Positions 19,168 through 28,742 of a stretch of DNA of 46,263 bases are shown here, in pieces; positions within the stretch are counted from its first letter, which is position 1; each line of letters starts with the position of its first letter. The stretch spans positions 1-46,263 of the forward strand of contig LQAA01000141.1 in NCBI GenBank assembly GCA_001577715.1. The letters are read 5' to 3'. This DNA comes from Candidatus Adiutrix intracellularis. GTDB taxonomy: Bacteria > Desulfobacterota > Desulfarculia > Adiutricales > Adiutricaceae. The position numbers were made by a program, and so were the translations under genes. Under the pieces are notes generated by a model. That model was not told the DNA's origin. It did no database searches and saw only the letters and a program-made list of their open reading frames with translations.

Positions 19168-21678
19168 TTGACTAGTGAGTTATCGATCAGCTATCTATTA
19201 GCTCAGGTGGCGGTAGATGCCGCTGTAACCAGCTTATATACTTATCTAGTTCCGTCTGAATTAACGGCTGCAATAACAATAGGACAGGCGGTTTTAGTAC
19301 CTTTTGGGTCACGACCGGTGGTTGGATATATTCTAGCTCTGAAAAAAAAGATTGGTCTGCCCTCAGATCACTTAAAAATTATCAAAGCCATTATAGAACC
19401 TGATCCTCTATTCGGTCCTAGTCTTTCGAGGCTTATTGAATTCACTTCTCGCTATTATCATTATCCTCCTGGACTCTGCGCTCGGGAAATTTTGCCTGGG
19501 GGGTTATCTCCAGCTTTGGAGAAGGTGGTGATTTTAACCTGCGCTGAAAGCACAATGGGGGGGGCTCTGCTCGGGGCTGAAGCCGAGTTGTTGGCCCGTC
19601 TGTTTAAGACCCGACCAGAGGGGGTGGCCCTAAAAATGTTGACGGCCGAAGGTTTTGGTGTGGCCATAAAAAAGCTGGTTGCCGCTGGGCGAGTAGCGTT
19701 TAGTTTGCGGCTAGTTCACCGGGGCGCCCGCTCTAAAAGGGAATTATGGTTGGGCCCGGTTCTGAAACCACCCGATTTACTCCCTCGTTTGGGGCCGAAA
19801 GAAAGGGAAGTTTGGGAACTGATTCGGAAGGGGTCAGCCAAACCTTTAAGTTACTATGCAGCTTATATAAAAAATCCTCTGCCGCAGGCTCGTTCTTTAG
19901 TCGCCAAAGGCTTGGTCGAATTGACAGAGCGGGATAATTTTTGCGATGACCCGGGGCGGGCTATTTTTGACTTTAAAAGCGGCCCTCCCCCTCAGCTGAC
20001 CAGCCAGCAGACGGTGGCTCTGACGGTTGTTGAAGAGGCTTTGCAGAGACGATGTCATCAGGAGTTTTTGCTTTTTGGTGTCACCGGCAGCGGTAAAACC
20101 GAGGTCTATCTGCGGGCTGCTGAGAAAACTCTGGCTCAGGGACGCGAAGTCCTGTGGTTAACCCCGGAGATAAGTTTGGCTCTAAGCCTAGAAGGTCTTT
20201 TGAAAAACCGCCTAGGCCAGGATAAAGTAGCAATGATCCATTCCGGTCTCACGGTTGGCCAAAGGCATGACCATTGGCTGCGTATTAAGCGTGGTTTGGC
20301 TCCGGTGGTGCTGGGTGCTCGGAGCGCTGTCTTTGCCCCTCTGGAAAATATTGGTCTGGTGGTGGTGGATGAAGAGCATGACTGGGCTTACAAGCAGGAC
20401 GATGGCTTGCATTATAACGGGCGAGATTTAGCCCGGTGGCGGGCTAGAGAGTCCGGGGCTACCTTAATTCTGGGTTCAGCTACACCTTCTTTTGAGAGTT
20501 ACGAAGCAGCTCTGGGCGGCCGGGTGACTCTTTTAAAAATGATTGAACGTCCCGGTGTTGCGGTTCTGCCTGAAGTTAAACTTATAGATCAGGGAGCGGA
20601 GTCAGCCCGGAACAGACAGGTTTTTACCCCCGAGCTTAAAGCGGCTTTGGGGGAGACTCTGGCCCGGGACGAACAGGTTCTTCTATTCATAAATCGTCGG
20701 GGCTTAGCCAACCTTCCTCTTTGCCTTAAATGCGGCGAGACTCTTAAATGTCCCCACTGCAATCGTAACCTGACTCTTCATGGTTCTGGGCAAATTGGCG
20801 GTGAAGTCATGGGGGAAGTTTATTTGGCGCTGATTCCGGGTGGCAGCCAAGTTCTCATCTGCCATTCATGTGGGTACCGAGCTGAACCACCTTCGGCCTG
20901 CCCAAACTGTCTTTCCCCGCTTTTCCGCTATTTCGGGGTAGGGACGGAACGGTTGTTAAAGATGGTTGAAGATATCTTTCCTAAGAAAGCTAAAGGTACT
21001 CGCTTGGATGCTGACTCAGTCCGGCTTCGGGGAGGGTTAAAACGTATTTTACAGGGTTTTGCCAAAGGGGAGTTCAATGTTTTGGTAGGTACCCAGATGG
21101 CGGCCAAAGGTCACAACTTTCCTAACCTAACTTTGGTGGGGGTAATTGATGCCGATCTAGGTCTAAATTTACCGGACTTTCGGGCCGCCGAGCGGACTTT
21201 TCAGCTTTTATCCCAGGTGGCCGGTCGGGCTGGGCGGGCCGTAAGACCGGGTCAGGTGTTGATCCAGACGTTAACGCCGCGTCATCCGGTTTTGAAAGCC
21301 GTGGCTGATCATGATTATGAGTCTTTTTTTCAATTTGAAATAGGCGTAAGAGCTGAACTCGGTTATCCGCCTTTCGGACGCCTGGCGTTGATTCGATTGA
21401 GCGGTCCCGACGAAATGGCTGTGTGCTCGGTAGCTGAAGTCGCCGCTGGGCCGGGGCGGATTTGGGCTAAAAAACTTGGCCCCGGTTTAGAATTGATGGG
21501 GCCGGTGCCTTCACCCATGGCTAGAATAAAGGATCAGTATCGATTCCAATTTCTAGTGCGAGCCGCCGGGGTAGGAAAACGGGAGCTGTTTCTGAAAAAA
21601 TGGTTACCTGAAGTTCGCAAAGGTCTCGTCCCCGGCCAACGATTAATCCTGGATATTGATCCTTACCATTTATTGTAA
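19168..21678 (+). CDS. priA: Primosomal protein N' (PriA helicase)
   Basis: An 836-residue superfamily-2 helicase that reloads the replisome at stalled forks. Walker A GVTGSGKTEVYL starts near residue 304 and the DEEH box VVVDEEHDWAYKQ near 400. A zinc-binding insertion has CxxCGETLKCPHC at about 517-529 and CHSCGY...ACPNC at about 565-583. The helicase C-terminal motifs LVGTQMAAKGHNFPNL and QVAGRAGRAVRPGQVLIQT are complete. The start is a TTG with little ribosome-binding sequence. The N-terminal 3'-end-binding domain begins as expected with VAVDAAVTSLYTYLVP. Its stop overlaps the menA start. Confidence 0.95.
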   Translation: MTSELSISYLLAQVAVDAAVTSLYTYLVPSELTAAITIGQAVLVPFGSRPVVGYILALKKKIGLPSDHLKIIKAIIEPDPLFGPSLSRLIEFTSRYYHYPPGLCAREILPGGLSPALEKVVILTCAESTMGGALLGAEAELLARLFKTRPEGVALKMLTAEGFGVAIKKLVAAGRVAFSLRLVHRGARSKRELWLGPVLKPPDLLPRLGPKEREVWELIRKGSAKPLSYYAAYIKNPLPQARSLVAKGLVELTERDNFCDDPGRAIFDFKSGPPPQLTSQQTVALTVVEEALQRRCHQEFLLFGVTGSGKTEVYLRAAEKTLAQGREVLWLTPEISLALSLEGLLKNRLGQDKVAMIHSGLTVGQRHDHWLRIKRGLAPVVLGARSAVFAPLENIGLVVVDEEHDWAYKQDDGLHYNGRDLARWRARESGATLILGSATPSFESYEAALGGRVTLLKMIERPGVAVLPEVKLIDQGAESARNRQVFTPELKAALGETLARDEQVLLFINRRGLANLPLCLKCGETLKCPHCNRNLTLHGSGQIGGEVMGEVYLALIPGGSQVLICHSCGYRAEPPSACPNCLSPLFRYFGVGTERLLKMVEDIFPKKAKGTRLDADSVRLRGGLKRILQGFAKGEFNVLVGTQMAAKGHNFPNLTLVGVIDADLGLNLPDFRAAERTFQLLSQVAGRAGRAVRPGQVLIQTLTPRHPVLKAVADHDYESFFQFEIGVRAELGYPPFGRLALIRLSGPDEMAVCSVAEVAAGPGRIWAKKLGPGLELMGPVPSPMARIKDQYRFQFLVRAAGVGKRELFLKKWLPEVRKGLVPGQRLILDIDPYHLL

Positions 21679-22652
21679 TGGTATTTTTACTATGGTTAAC
21701 TGAAGAAATTATGGCTTCGAAAAAGTCTAATCTCCACGTACCGGTTTCGGTGGGGTGGGTAAAACTTTCAGTTTGGTGGCAGGCCTCTCGGCCGTCTTTC
21801 TTTATCGCCACTTTAGTTCCGCTTATCCTGGGATTTACTGCCGTAGTTAAGTACACCGGTGCCCGACCTTGGGGATTATTTGCTCTAATTCTTTTCGGTT
21901 CCTTTGCTGTTCACCTAGCTACTAATCTAGCCAATGATCTTTTTGACTATATGCAGGGGGTAGACGATGGAGTTGGCATCGGCGGGTCACGGGTTATTCA
22001 GGAAGGCAAGATTACCCCTTTGGCTCTAGTTGCGGCCATTGCCATTCTATATATCCTAGCTCTGGCCGTGGCTGTGGTTATAGTCCATCTATCCGGGGTA
22101 AAATCGCTTTGGGCCCTTATAGTCTTTGCCGCCTTTTCCAGTTTCTTTTATGTAGCTCCGCCCGTAAAATATGGCCACCGCGCCCTGGGGGAATTAATGG
22201 TTTTCCTTAATATGGGTTTAATCATGACCAGTGGGACTTTTTTGGCTCTTTCCGGTGGACCTTGGGATAAGCGCATTTTAGCGTTAGCCCTTCCCGTGTC
22301 TTTTATGGTGGCCAGTATACTCTATTTTCAGAGTCTGCCGGAGATCGAAATCGATTTGAAGGCTGGAAAATATACTTTGGCCAATACTTTGGGCAAGACT
22401 AGGGCTGCCTTTCTACAAACTCTTTGGTGGCCGTTGATTTGGCTTTTGTTGCTTATGCTTTGGCTAACCGGAATGATTGCCTGGCCCGCCGTTCTTTGCC
22501 TTTTAACTGTTCCTTTACATTGGATGGTCGTCAGACGCATTAAGGCCGCTGGGGATGGCGATTGGGTAGAGCTAGATTGTTCCGGCCATCTGATCCGTAA
22601 ACTCTATCTCGCTAATGGTCTGATTTTAATTGGGGCTCTGGCCCTTAATTAA
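21678..22652 (+). CDS. menA: 1,4-dihydroxy-2-naphthoate polyprenyltransferase
   Basis: A 324-residue UbiA-superfamily membrane prenyltransferase that attaches the isoprenoid tail in menaquinone synthesis. The first Asp-rich motif is in ATNLANDLFDYMQGVDD and the second in SLPEIEIDLKAGKYTLA, as in MenA. About eight hydrophobic helices are visible. GSRVIQEGKITP after the first motif is typical. The ATG at 21678 overlaps the priA stop (TAATG); an ATG at 21711 (MASKKSN) is a possible alternative start. It implies anaerobic or low-potential respiration. UbiA itself is less likely because of the motif details. Confidence 0.9.
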   Translation: MVFLLWLTEEIMASKKSNLHVPVSVGWVKLSVWWQASRPSFFIATLVPLILGFTAVVKYTGARPWGLFALILFGSFAVHLATNLANDLFDYMQGVDDGVGIGGSRVIQEGKITPLALVAAIAILYILALAVAVVIVHLSGVKSLWALIVFAAFSSFFYVAPPVKYGHRALGELMVFLNMGLIMTSGTFLALSGGPWDKRILALALPVSFMVASILYFQSLPEIEIDLKAGKYTLANTLGKTRAAFLQTLWWPLIWLLLLMLWLTGMIAWPAVLCLLTVPLHWMVVRRIKAAGDGDWVELDCSGHLIRKLYLANGLILIGALALN

Positions 22653-22705
22653 AAACTGGAAAGCTCGTTTTTAAGGTAGTTTTTCGGTCAAGGTGCTGGT
22701 TGGTT

Positions 22706-23090
22706 TTAAAGGCCGGGAGAGTAGATAACATTTACTACCCAGCCGCCGTTCGGGCCGAAATTTAGACGCTGGAGGTATTTGATATTGGCTAGATAATTTA
22801 CTGCCTTTTTGAGCCCATTGATTGTTCGGTAATCTAGACTAGTTGGTAATATTTTATTGGTCAATTCGCGCGACCATTCAGTCAGATGGTAGAGAGCGGT
22901 TTCTGTTAAATTATTGTATTGCTTTTTAATGTGATTGAACCTTAGCGTGATGGTTTTGTGAGACTCCTAGGCGTTGTTATCAGGCTGAGGGTGTGGTTAA
23001 GGTTGAACAACCGGGCCGATTCAATTAATAATCGGTCTAAAATAACGGGTGTTTTTATTTTTCCCGGGAATCCGTACTTTGTATCCGGGA
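22706..23090 (-). pseudogene. Broken gene, unrecognised
   Basis: The minus strand gives two clean coding-like segments in different frames: VILDRLLIESARLFNLNH (about 23,045-22,990) and then ITLRFNHIKKQYNNL...LTEWSRELTNKIL...FGPNGGWVVNVIYSPGL, ending in TAA near 22,706. They can be joined by a single frameshift near 22,950. The protein is helical with an aromatic C-terminus. I do not recognise the family. It faces menA, convergently. Confidence 0.45.
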
Positions 23091-23852
23091 TAGACGCCTG
23101 AGTGGATCATTCAAGCGCCCCGGGGTCCCCAAAAAACTTCTGACCATCCATAAGGTCGGTAGCTCATGCTCAAGAACTGTTACCATTTATTCTTTCGTGA
23201 AATGTCTTTTGTAAAGGGAATGCGTTGTGCATCTTTGCTTATTTCTGGTGGCACTTTTTTATCTTTGTCGCTCCTTAAAGGCTGGCGAAAGTTCGCTATA
23301 CTTAGACCGAATTTTGTAACAAAACTGGTTGAGCCTGCCTCGTGTTCCATTCAATGTAGGCGGGACTTTTGGTGTCCGGAATTCCTTATTACTCATTTTA
23401 TTGACGTTAACTAAAGTTAATTTAAATAATTAACAGGTAAAAACTCAAGCTTAACTTTAAGGCTAATAGTGGTAAAACTAAAAACTTTTGAGGTAAAGTA
23501 GAGGGTCTTTGAATCAAATTAAGCTGAAGTTCTACCATAGCTGGAGTTTAAAAACATTTATTTAATAAAGTGGATATTAACTCTTTTGTTTAGAGGGGTA
23601 GCTGCTTTGCTCCTTGTTTGTAAATTAAAGGATAGATTATTGAGATCAAGGGGTTAGTTTATAACGAACTAGCTGGTTTTATGCGAGATATTAGTTTGGA
23701 TTTTGTAATCTTGTTTTCAGAATAGGTATAGCGCATTATCATCTTTCTGTTTCTCTGTGTGTTCTTTTGGGCTTGCTAATTTCAGTAGATACAATTATAA
23801 TAATATATTATAATTGTTCTTTTGTTAATATAGAACTAAAGGATAGAAACTT
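23091..23852. other. No recognisable gene
   Basis: An 82-codon open frame at 23,166-23,414 has no family resemblance, no good ribosome-binding site and a composition like the surrounding decayed DNA. I treat it as chance. The rest is AT-rich with dense stops. Confidence 0.5.
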
Positions 23853-24175
23853 ATGGATCAGGATAAAAAGCCTGATCCATTTCAAAGTCTCTCGATTGAT
23901 AAAAGTTGCTCCGACTGCAAAGATCGTCATTGTTACTGCCAGGATAAGTTAGCTCTTAATTTCCGCTTGTCTGAGACCAAGGTTAATGCTGAAGGCGTGG
24001 TGGTCACTTAGGCTCTGTGTGCCGGTTCAAGTTGGGACGCTAAGCTGGCTCGGGCGATGGCTCTGTATATTTCCAAATTTTATTGCAAATTAGTTTTATC
24101 GGTAGCCATTTTCCCAAAACTTCACCTGGGGAAGGGGAAGAAGTGAACTTAGTTTATTCCGATTCAACTAAAAAT
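23853..24175 (+). pseudogene. Short cysteine-containing gene remnant, unrecognised
   Basis: From the ATG the frame reads MDQDKKPDPFQSLSIDKSC, then SDCKDRHCYCQDKL with a Cx2C...HCxC pattern. It continues past EGVVVT, a TAG at about 24,009 and ALCAGSSWDAKLARAMALY, then loses coherence. One stop in a long coding-like stretch suggests a recent pseudogene. It lies just upstream of the flagellar relics. The cysteine cluster may have bound a metal; I cannot name it. Confidence 0.4.
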
Positions 24176-24219
24176 TAGAGGAACAGTCTACTCTTAAAAT
24201 ATATAGCTTGATAATAGGC

Positions 24220-24640
24220 GTGATATGTAATTTATAGCCCTACTTTCAGTAGTTCTCATTTTAGGATTATATGATAAGAATAAGGGCTAGTTTAGTGTAT
24301 TTGTAGTGCTGGGATGTTTGGTGTTATAGTTCTGAGGAGCGCATCTTAGGAGGTGAAGACGTGTTACATGTTTATGGGCTAGAGATGAATGAAGAGATGA
24401 TTTTTGGGACTAAAGCTGTTTTGCGTTTCCGTCCATAGTTTTTCGATTAACCGGCAGACGCTGTGTTAGGAAAATACTCTCTAATACGAAGAAAAAATCG
24501 AAGCTAAGACAGAGGAGAAAGAAGACGACCCCTCTCAGTTCTAGCTTATGTTATCCTGAGCTACAAGAATATCCCCTCTCTGACCCGAGAAAATATGGAC
24601 CGCACCATAGGTCTAGTCCCGTGGCTGGATTAAACGAAAA
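24220..24640 (+). pseudogene. fliF: fliF remnant, C-terminal tail
   Basis: The best evidence is RENMDRTIGLVPWLD near 24,575-24,615, which resembles the C-terminal end of the MS-ring protein FliF that binds FliG. It stands immediately before fliG, the usual position. Upstream there is only a hydrophobic scrap (FIALLSVVLILGLYD) near 24,230 and an unplaced patch ILGGEDVLHVYGLEM near 24,345. A complete FliF needs about 1.6 kb, so large deletions must have occurred. Confidence 0.45.
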
Positions 24641-24689
24641 GCGCTCTCATCTGATGAAAACAGATTTTAAAAGTATAAGGGGAAAGCAT

Positions 24690-25370
24690 AGCCAAAAAAG
24701 AAGGGGGAAAGAGCGAAGTCCTAACTTGGCCGGAAAACCACCATTTTTATGCTGACTCCGGGCAAGGAGTTCGCGACTAATATTTTCAAGAAAATTGAAG
24801 ATATTGAATCAAGAATCTGGGTAAAGTTATAAGTAAGATTCAGAACATTGCCCTCGAGTAAGTGTAGGATATTTTGTGAGAAGTCGTAGAGACTATCTAA
24901 CTACCGTCCGACATTTGAATCGAGGGCGATAATTTTTTCAAAAACACCATCAGCCAACCCATTAGTGGAGACTGAGCCAAAGGCCTGATTCTGGATATTA
25001 ATTCTTTGGTACCTTTTTTAACACCAAGAACATCGACATCAAGGCCCTAAGAAAAATTATCCATAATGAACAGTTCTAGACCATAGCCCTGATACTGGCC
25101 TACATTAATTTAGGTAAGAGCGCTCAGCTTATTTTTAAATTTTTTGAACCCTTGCAGCAGGATATCAGTTTACGTATCATCGACTCAGAAAACGTTATTA
25201 TTAACATGTTGGACGAGACCGAAGACGTGTTACAGCAGAAAAAACTCGAGGTCCTATGGATAGCCGGGCGACCGGCGGTTCTAATACCATAACCTAGATA
25301 TTGAGCCAACCTCAACTTTACTAATATAAATTTGTCCCGATCGTTCAATTATTTGGAAGTGGGTTGATTA
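24690..25370 (+). pseudogene. fliG: fliG remnant (flagellar motor switch)
   Basis: The N-terminal domain reads LTWPEKTTIFMLTPGKEFA, then KISKIQNIALE-like text and IEGDNFFKNTISQPISGD. The middle domain is at about 25,040-25,260: ALRKIIHNEQF and TIALILAYINLGKSAQLIF (consensus LRNIIxNEHPQTIALILAYLxPxxAAxIL), then LQQDISLRIIDSENV. Several stops and frameshifts occur, and the C-terminal torque domain is essentially missing. The next relic, fliH, follows directly. Confidence 0.85.
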
Positions 25371-25870
25371 CCGTTTTAGAAGAGGCCAAACCCGACGGCT
25401 GGGGAAAAGATTACACTCGGAGACTTGAAGAAGGTTGGACCGCTGACCAGGCTAAGGGCCTGGCTTCTTGGTAGGAAAATATAGAACCCCTGATCGTTCT
25501 TTTAACTTGCTTAGAAACCCTCTATCAGGATTTATGGGTAGCTAAGGAATCGTTGATGATCAAACTAACTATCGAAGTGGCTGAATAGATTTTAAATAAA
25601 TAACTGAGTGGGATAAAAAATCTGGTCGCCTGCTCTTTTGAGGGGTGCATAGATTTTCTGAGCTAGGTCTATTAAATCACTTTTCAAATCCAGTCCCAAG
25701 GTATTCCTATTCTAGAATAAGTCTAGGCCAAATACAGGCACCATCTTTGCGTTCTAGTCAAAGTTAATCTTCAGCCTGATTAGAGTTTGGAATTGGAGAA
25801 TTTAATTATGAAATTTAGATATCATCCGCTTGGATGCTACGGCCAGGCACCGCGCCGCCTAGGTTCTGAA
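25371..25870 (+). pseudogene. fliH: fliH remnant (flagellar export regulator)
   Basis: The stretch LEEAKPDGWGKDYTRRLEEG, WTADQAKGLASW, then LETLYQDLWVAKESLMIKLT and IEVAE-stop-ILNK match the FliH layout: glycine-spaced helix, then the conserved 'E-x-LIxLALEVAEKIL' region. FliH holds the FliI ATPase in check. TAG and TAA codons interrupt the frame. Its place between fliG and fliI supports the call. Confidence 0.72.
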
Positions 25871-25909
25871 TATCTTGCGAGTCATCTTCACCGGCGCCTA
25901 TGAGGTGGA

Positions 25910-27115
25910 TGCTAAATGAGTTTCGACCTTCAGAGTTTTGTCCTTCATTTGATTCTATTTAAGGGGATTCGCCTCTTTTCCCTGAAAGGATAAGATATTA
26001 AAGTTATTAATTTAGTTATAGAAGGCGATAAATTCGTCGCTTCAGTAGAAGAAGACTGTTGTATTTGCTCGGTAGACGGCTGCCTATCTATTGAGGTCGA
26101 AGTGGTGGTTTTCCATAATGGCGCTATTTAATTTATACTGGTGAGGGAAATAACTGAGCTTACCCTTGGTAGTCAATTTTTGTTCATCGGAAGCCCGGTT
26201 ACGGAGTTGATGGGTTAAAATCTTCTGGATCGAATTGTGAATGGGCTAGGTTAGATTATCGATGGTTGGAGCCCCCTTAGTTTTTTATGGCCGTTACCCG
26301 ATTCACGTCTGTTTCGGCAACTCCCTGGAGCGAGAGTGCCTATTTAAGCATGAGTATTCGCTAAATGAAAGCTGACTTTAACGTTATCGCCCTGGTTGGT
26401 GAGTACGGTCGCAAAGTCATAGAATTTATCAAAAAAGATTTAAAGACGGAAGGCCTAGTCTACAGCGTGATGATACTACTACTAATTAAGAACTAACTTT
26501 AGCATGTATGCGCGGCATCTATATGGACACGGCTATCGCCGAATATTCCGCGACTAGGATCTGAATGTCATTCTGATAATAGAACGGTCACCTGTTATGC
26601 TTTAACCACCTGCGAGATTGGCCTTTCTATTGGCGAACTGGCTATCATCAGGGGGTATGCCCTCCTCGGTTTTCACTCAGCTGCTAGTTTTCCGGAATAG
26701 ACCGTTTACTGGCCTTGGGAGTATTACCAGCCTTCACACCCTGCTGGTGGATGACGACGACATGAATAAGTTGGTGGCCAATGCTATGTGTTCTATTTTA
26801 GGAGGTTACATAGTTTTACGGTGGAATCTAGCGGCCAGGAATTATTACCCTGGTTATAGATGTACTTTCCAGCATTAGCTGTCTGATGACCGATCTGGTG
26901 AATTAGGATTAGTGGGCTGCCACCAGTTTCGTTGCAAAGACGATTTAGTTATCTATCAGTGCAACTAAGACATGATTAACTTTAGGGTTTACCAGCGGCG
27001 GGGCTAATTCGGATATAAACAAGGCTATAGAAAGTTACCTATGTTTTGTTAATTCTTTAAAGTAGTCCTTCGATGATCCGTCCAACCTTGAAAATCGCAC
27101 GAGGCTTTTCTGTGT
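25910..27115 (+). pseudogene. fliI: fliI remnant (flagellar export ATPase)
   Basis: The order of FliI segments is preserved. The N-domain is VINLVIEGDKFVASVEED and VEVVVFHNGAI. LDRIVNGLG and IIDG correspond to LLGRVLDGLGxPIDG. The nucleotide-binding region is KADFNVIALVGEYGRKVIEF, IYMDTAIAEYFRD and GMPSSVFTQLL. Then SITSLHTLLVDDDDMNKLVA and ILGGYIVLRWNLAARNYYPG follow. The C-terminus is GGANSDINKAIESYLCFVN and SFDDPSNLE. The P-loop region itself is lost, and many stops and frameshifts are present. The relic ends inside the upstream region of gpmI. Confidence 0.92.
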
Positions 27116-27130
27116 ATCATCATCTGAATA

Positions 27131-27136
27131 AGGAGG
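27131..27136 (+). promoter_or_regulatory. gpmI ribosome-binding site
   Basis: AGGAGG (part of AAGGAGG) lies eight bases before the ATG at 27145. It decides the start: the longer open frame from 27073 is read-through from the fliI relic. Confidence 0.85.
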
Positions 27137-27144
27137 ATAAATTT

Positions 27145-28698
27145 ATGAGACCAGCATGTTTGATTATCCGTGATGGCTGGGGTCGTAATGAAGACCCTGG
27201 GGGCAACGCCGTTTTAGCGGCTAAAACGCCTTGTATCGACGGGCTTTTAACTAAATATCCTTGGACTTTGCTGGAAGCTTCCGGCGAGTCCGTGGGTCTA
27301 CCCAATGGTTATCAAGGATCCAGTGAAGTTGGCCACCTTAATATGGGCGCAGGCCGCATCGTTATTCAGGAACTAAAACGCATTGATGACGGCCTACGCG
27401 ATGGCAGTTTCTTCCGCCTTCTCAAGTGGGCCGAAATAATGACTCATTGGCGTAAAACCGGCGGGGCCCTTCATCTATTGGGTCTTTTGCAGGACGAGGG
27501 TGTTCACGCCCATCAGGAGCATCTATTTAAAATAATGCGTCAGGCCCGTGCGGAAAATCCCGGCGGGATGATTTATCTTCACCCTTTTTTAGATGGTCGC
27601 GACACCGCCCCCCGGTCCTCCCCCCAGTTTCTGGCCCGCCTGAAACTAGTCATGAAGGAAGTTGGAGGCGCTCGAATTGGAACTATGATGGGTCGTTATT
27701 ATAGCATGGATCGTAGCCACAATTGGGACCTCACCGACCAGGCTTACCGTGCCCTCACCGAAGGTTGCGGCTACCCCTTCACCGGTGACCCCATATTAGC
27801 CGTTGAAGCCTCTTGGGCGACCGATCGGACCCCGGATAATTTTGACATGGTCGATGAATATATCCCCCCCCTCATTGCTGAGGGCTATCCCGGTTTTAAA
27901 GATGGTGATGCGGTTATTCACACTAATTTCCGGCAGGATCGAGCTATTCAGTTGACCCAAGCTTTTCTCGACCCGGTCTATCCTGGCCGGATAACCTTCC
28001 GGCCCGCAATCAAATATCTTGGCTTTACCCGTTATTACGATGAACTAGTCGAATACCTTTTGGGCCCCATGGGTGGAGAGGAGGGGCTACCCCAGCTGCT
28101 GGGTGAAGTTATTTCCGGGTACAACTTGAGACAACTGCGGTTGGCTGAAACCCAAAAGTTTCGCCATGTTACCAGCTTTTTCAATGGTAAAATTACCCGT
28201 CCCTTTTCTATGGAAGAGCAGGTGGAAATAAAAGGTCGCTTCGACTCGGCCACTTTCGCCAGCCATCCGGAGATGGAAGCTTTTATCCTCACCCAAAATT
28301 TTCTTAAAGACTATCTCCCTCAGGAGTATCCCTTCATCGTCATCAATTATGCTAACGGCGACATGGTGGGGCACACTGGGGTTTTCGAAGCGGCCGTCCG
28401 TGCCGTGGAAGTAGTGGATGAGTGCTTGGCGGAAATAGTCCCGGCCCTTTTAGCCCGAAATTATCATATTTTAATCACCGCTGACCACGGTAATGCTGAG
28501 GAAATGATCGATCTGGAAACTGGTTTAGTTAAGACAAGCCATACCACTTTCCCCGTAGAATGCATCTATGCGGCTAATACACTGGCTGGCCGGCTCAGCA
28601 GCCGGCGCGGTCGTCTTAGCGATGTAGCCCCGACTTTGCTTAAGATTATGGAGCTTGACGTGCCTCGAGAAATGACTGCCGACAGTCTTTTACAATAA
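27145..28698 (+). CDS. gpmI: 2,3-bisphosphoglycerate-independent phosphoglycerate mutase
   Basis: A 517-residue manganese enzyme interconverting 3- and 2-phosphoglycerate in glycolysis and gluconeogenesis. The N-terminus ACLIIRDGWGRNE supplies metal ligands, the catalytic serine is S60 in QGSSEVGHLNMGAGR, and GDMVGHTG and TADHGNAEEM provide the remaining metal sites. HAHQEHL and LDGRDTAPRS are also conserved. Start at 27145 by strong ribosome-binding site; the 24 codons upstream belong to a dead flagellar gene. An NlpC/P60 gene and rodA follow on the same strand. Confidence 0.96.
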   Translation: MRPACLIIRDGWGRNEDPGGNAVLAAKTPCIDGLLTKYPWTLLEASGESVGLPNGYQGSSEVGHLNMGAGRIVIQELKRIDDGLRDGSFFRLLKWAEIMTHWRKTGGALHLLGLLQDEGVHAHQEHLFKIMRQARAENPGGMIYLHPFLDGRDTAPRSSPQFLARLKLVMKEVGGARIGTMMGRYYSMDRSHNWDLTDQAYRALTEGCGYPFTGDPILAVEASWATDRTPDNFDMVDEYIPPLIAEGYPGFKDGDAVIHTNFRQDRAIQLTQAFLDPVYPGRITFRPAIKYLGFTRYYDELVEYLLGPMGGEEGLPQLLGEVISGYNLRQLRLAETQKFRHVTSFFNGKITRPFSMEEQVEIKGRFDSATFASHPEMEAFILTQNFLKDYLPQEYPFIVINYANGDMVGHTGVFEAAVRAVEVVDECLAEIVPALLARNYHILITADHGNAEEMIDLETGLVKTSHTTFPVECIYAANTLAGRLSSRRGRLSDVAPTLLKIMELDVPREMTADSLLQ

Positions 28699-28742
28699 TC
28701 CCCAAGTCATGCGGGCCGGTTGCTCTGAAAGGATGGTTGCGC

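Noticed and set aside
23166-23414. 82-codon frame as a small protein
   Set aside because: No ribosome-binding site, no family resemblance, and composition like the decayed flanks.
26618-26878. 86-codon frame as a gene
   Set aside because: It is a surviving piece of fliI (GMPSSVFTQLL...DDDDMNKLVA).
1247-27115. Frequent internal TAG codons, suggesting TAG might be read as an amino acid
   Set aside because: ybeY and rpiB end in TAG, intact genes have no internal TAG, and the broken genes also contain TAA, TGA and frameshifts. Ordinary pseudogene decay explains the pattern.
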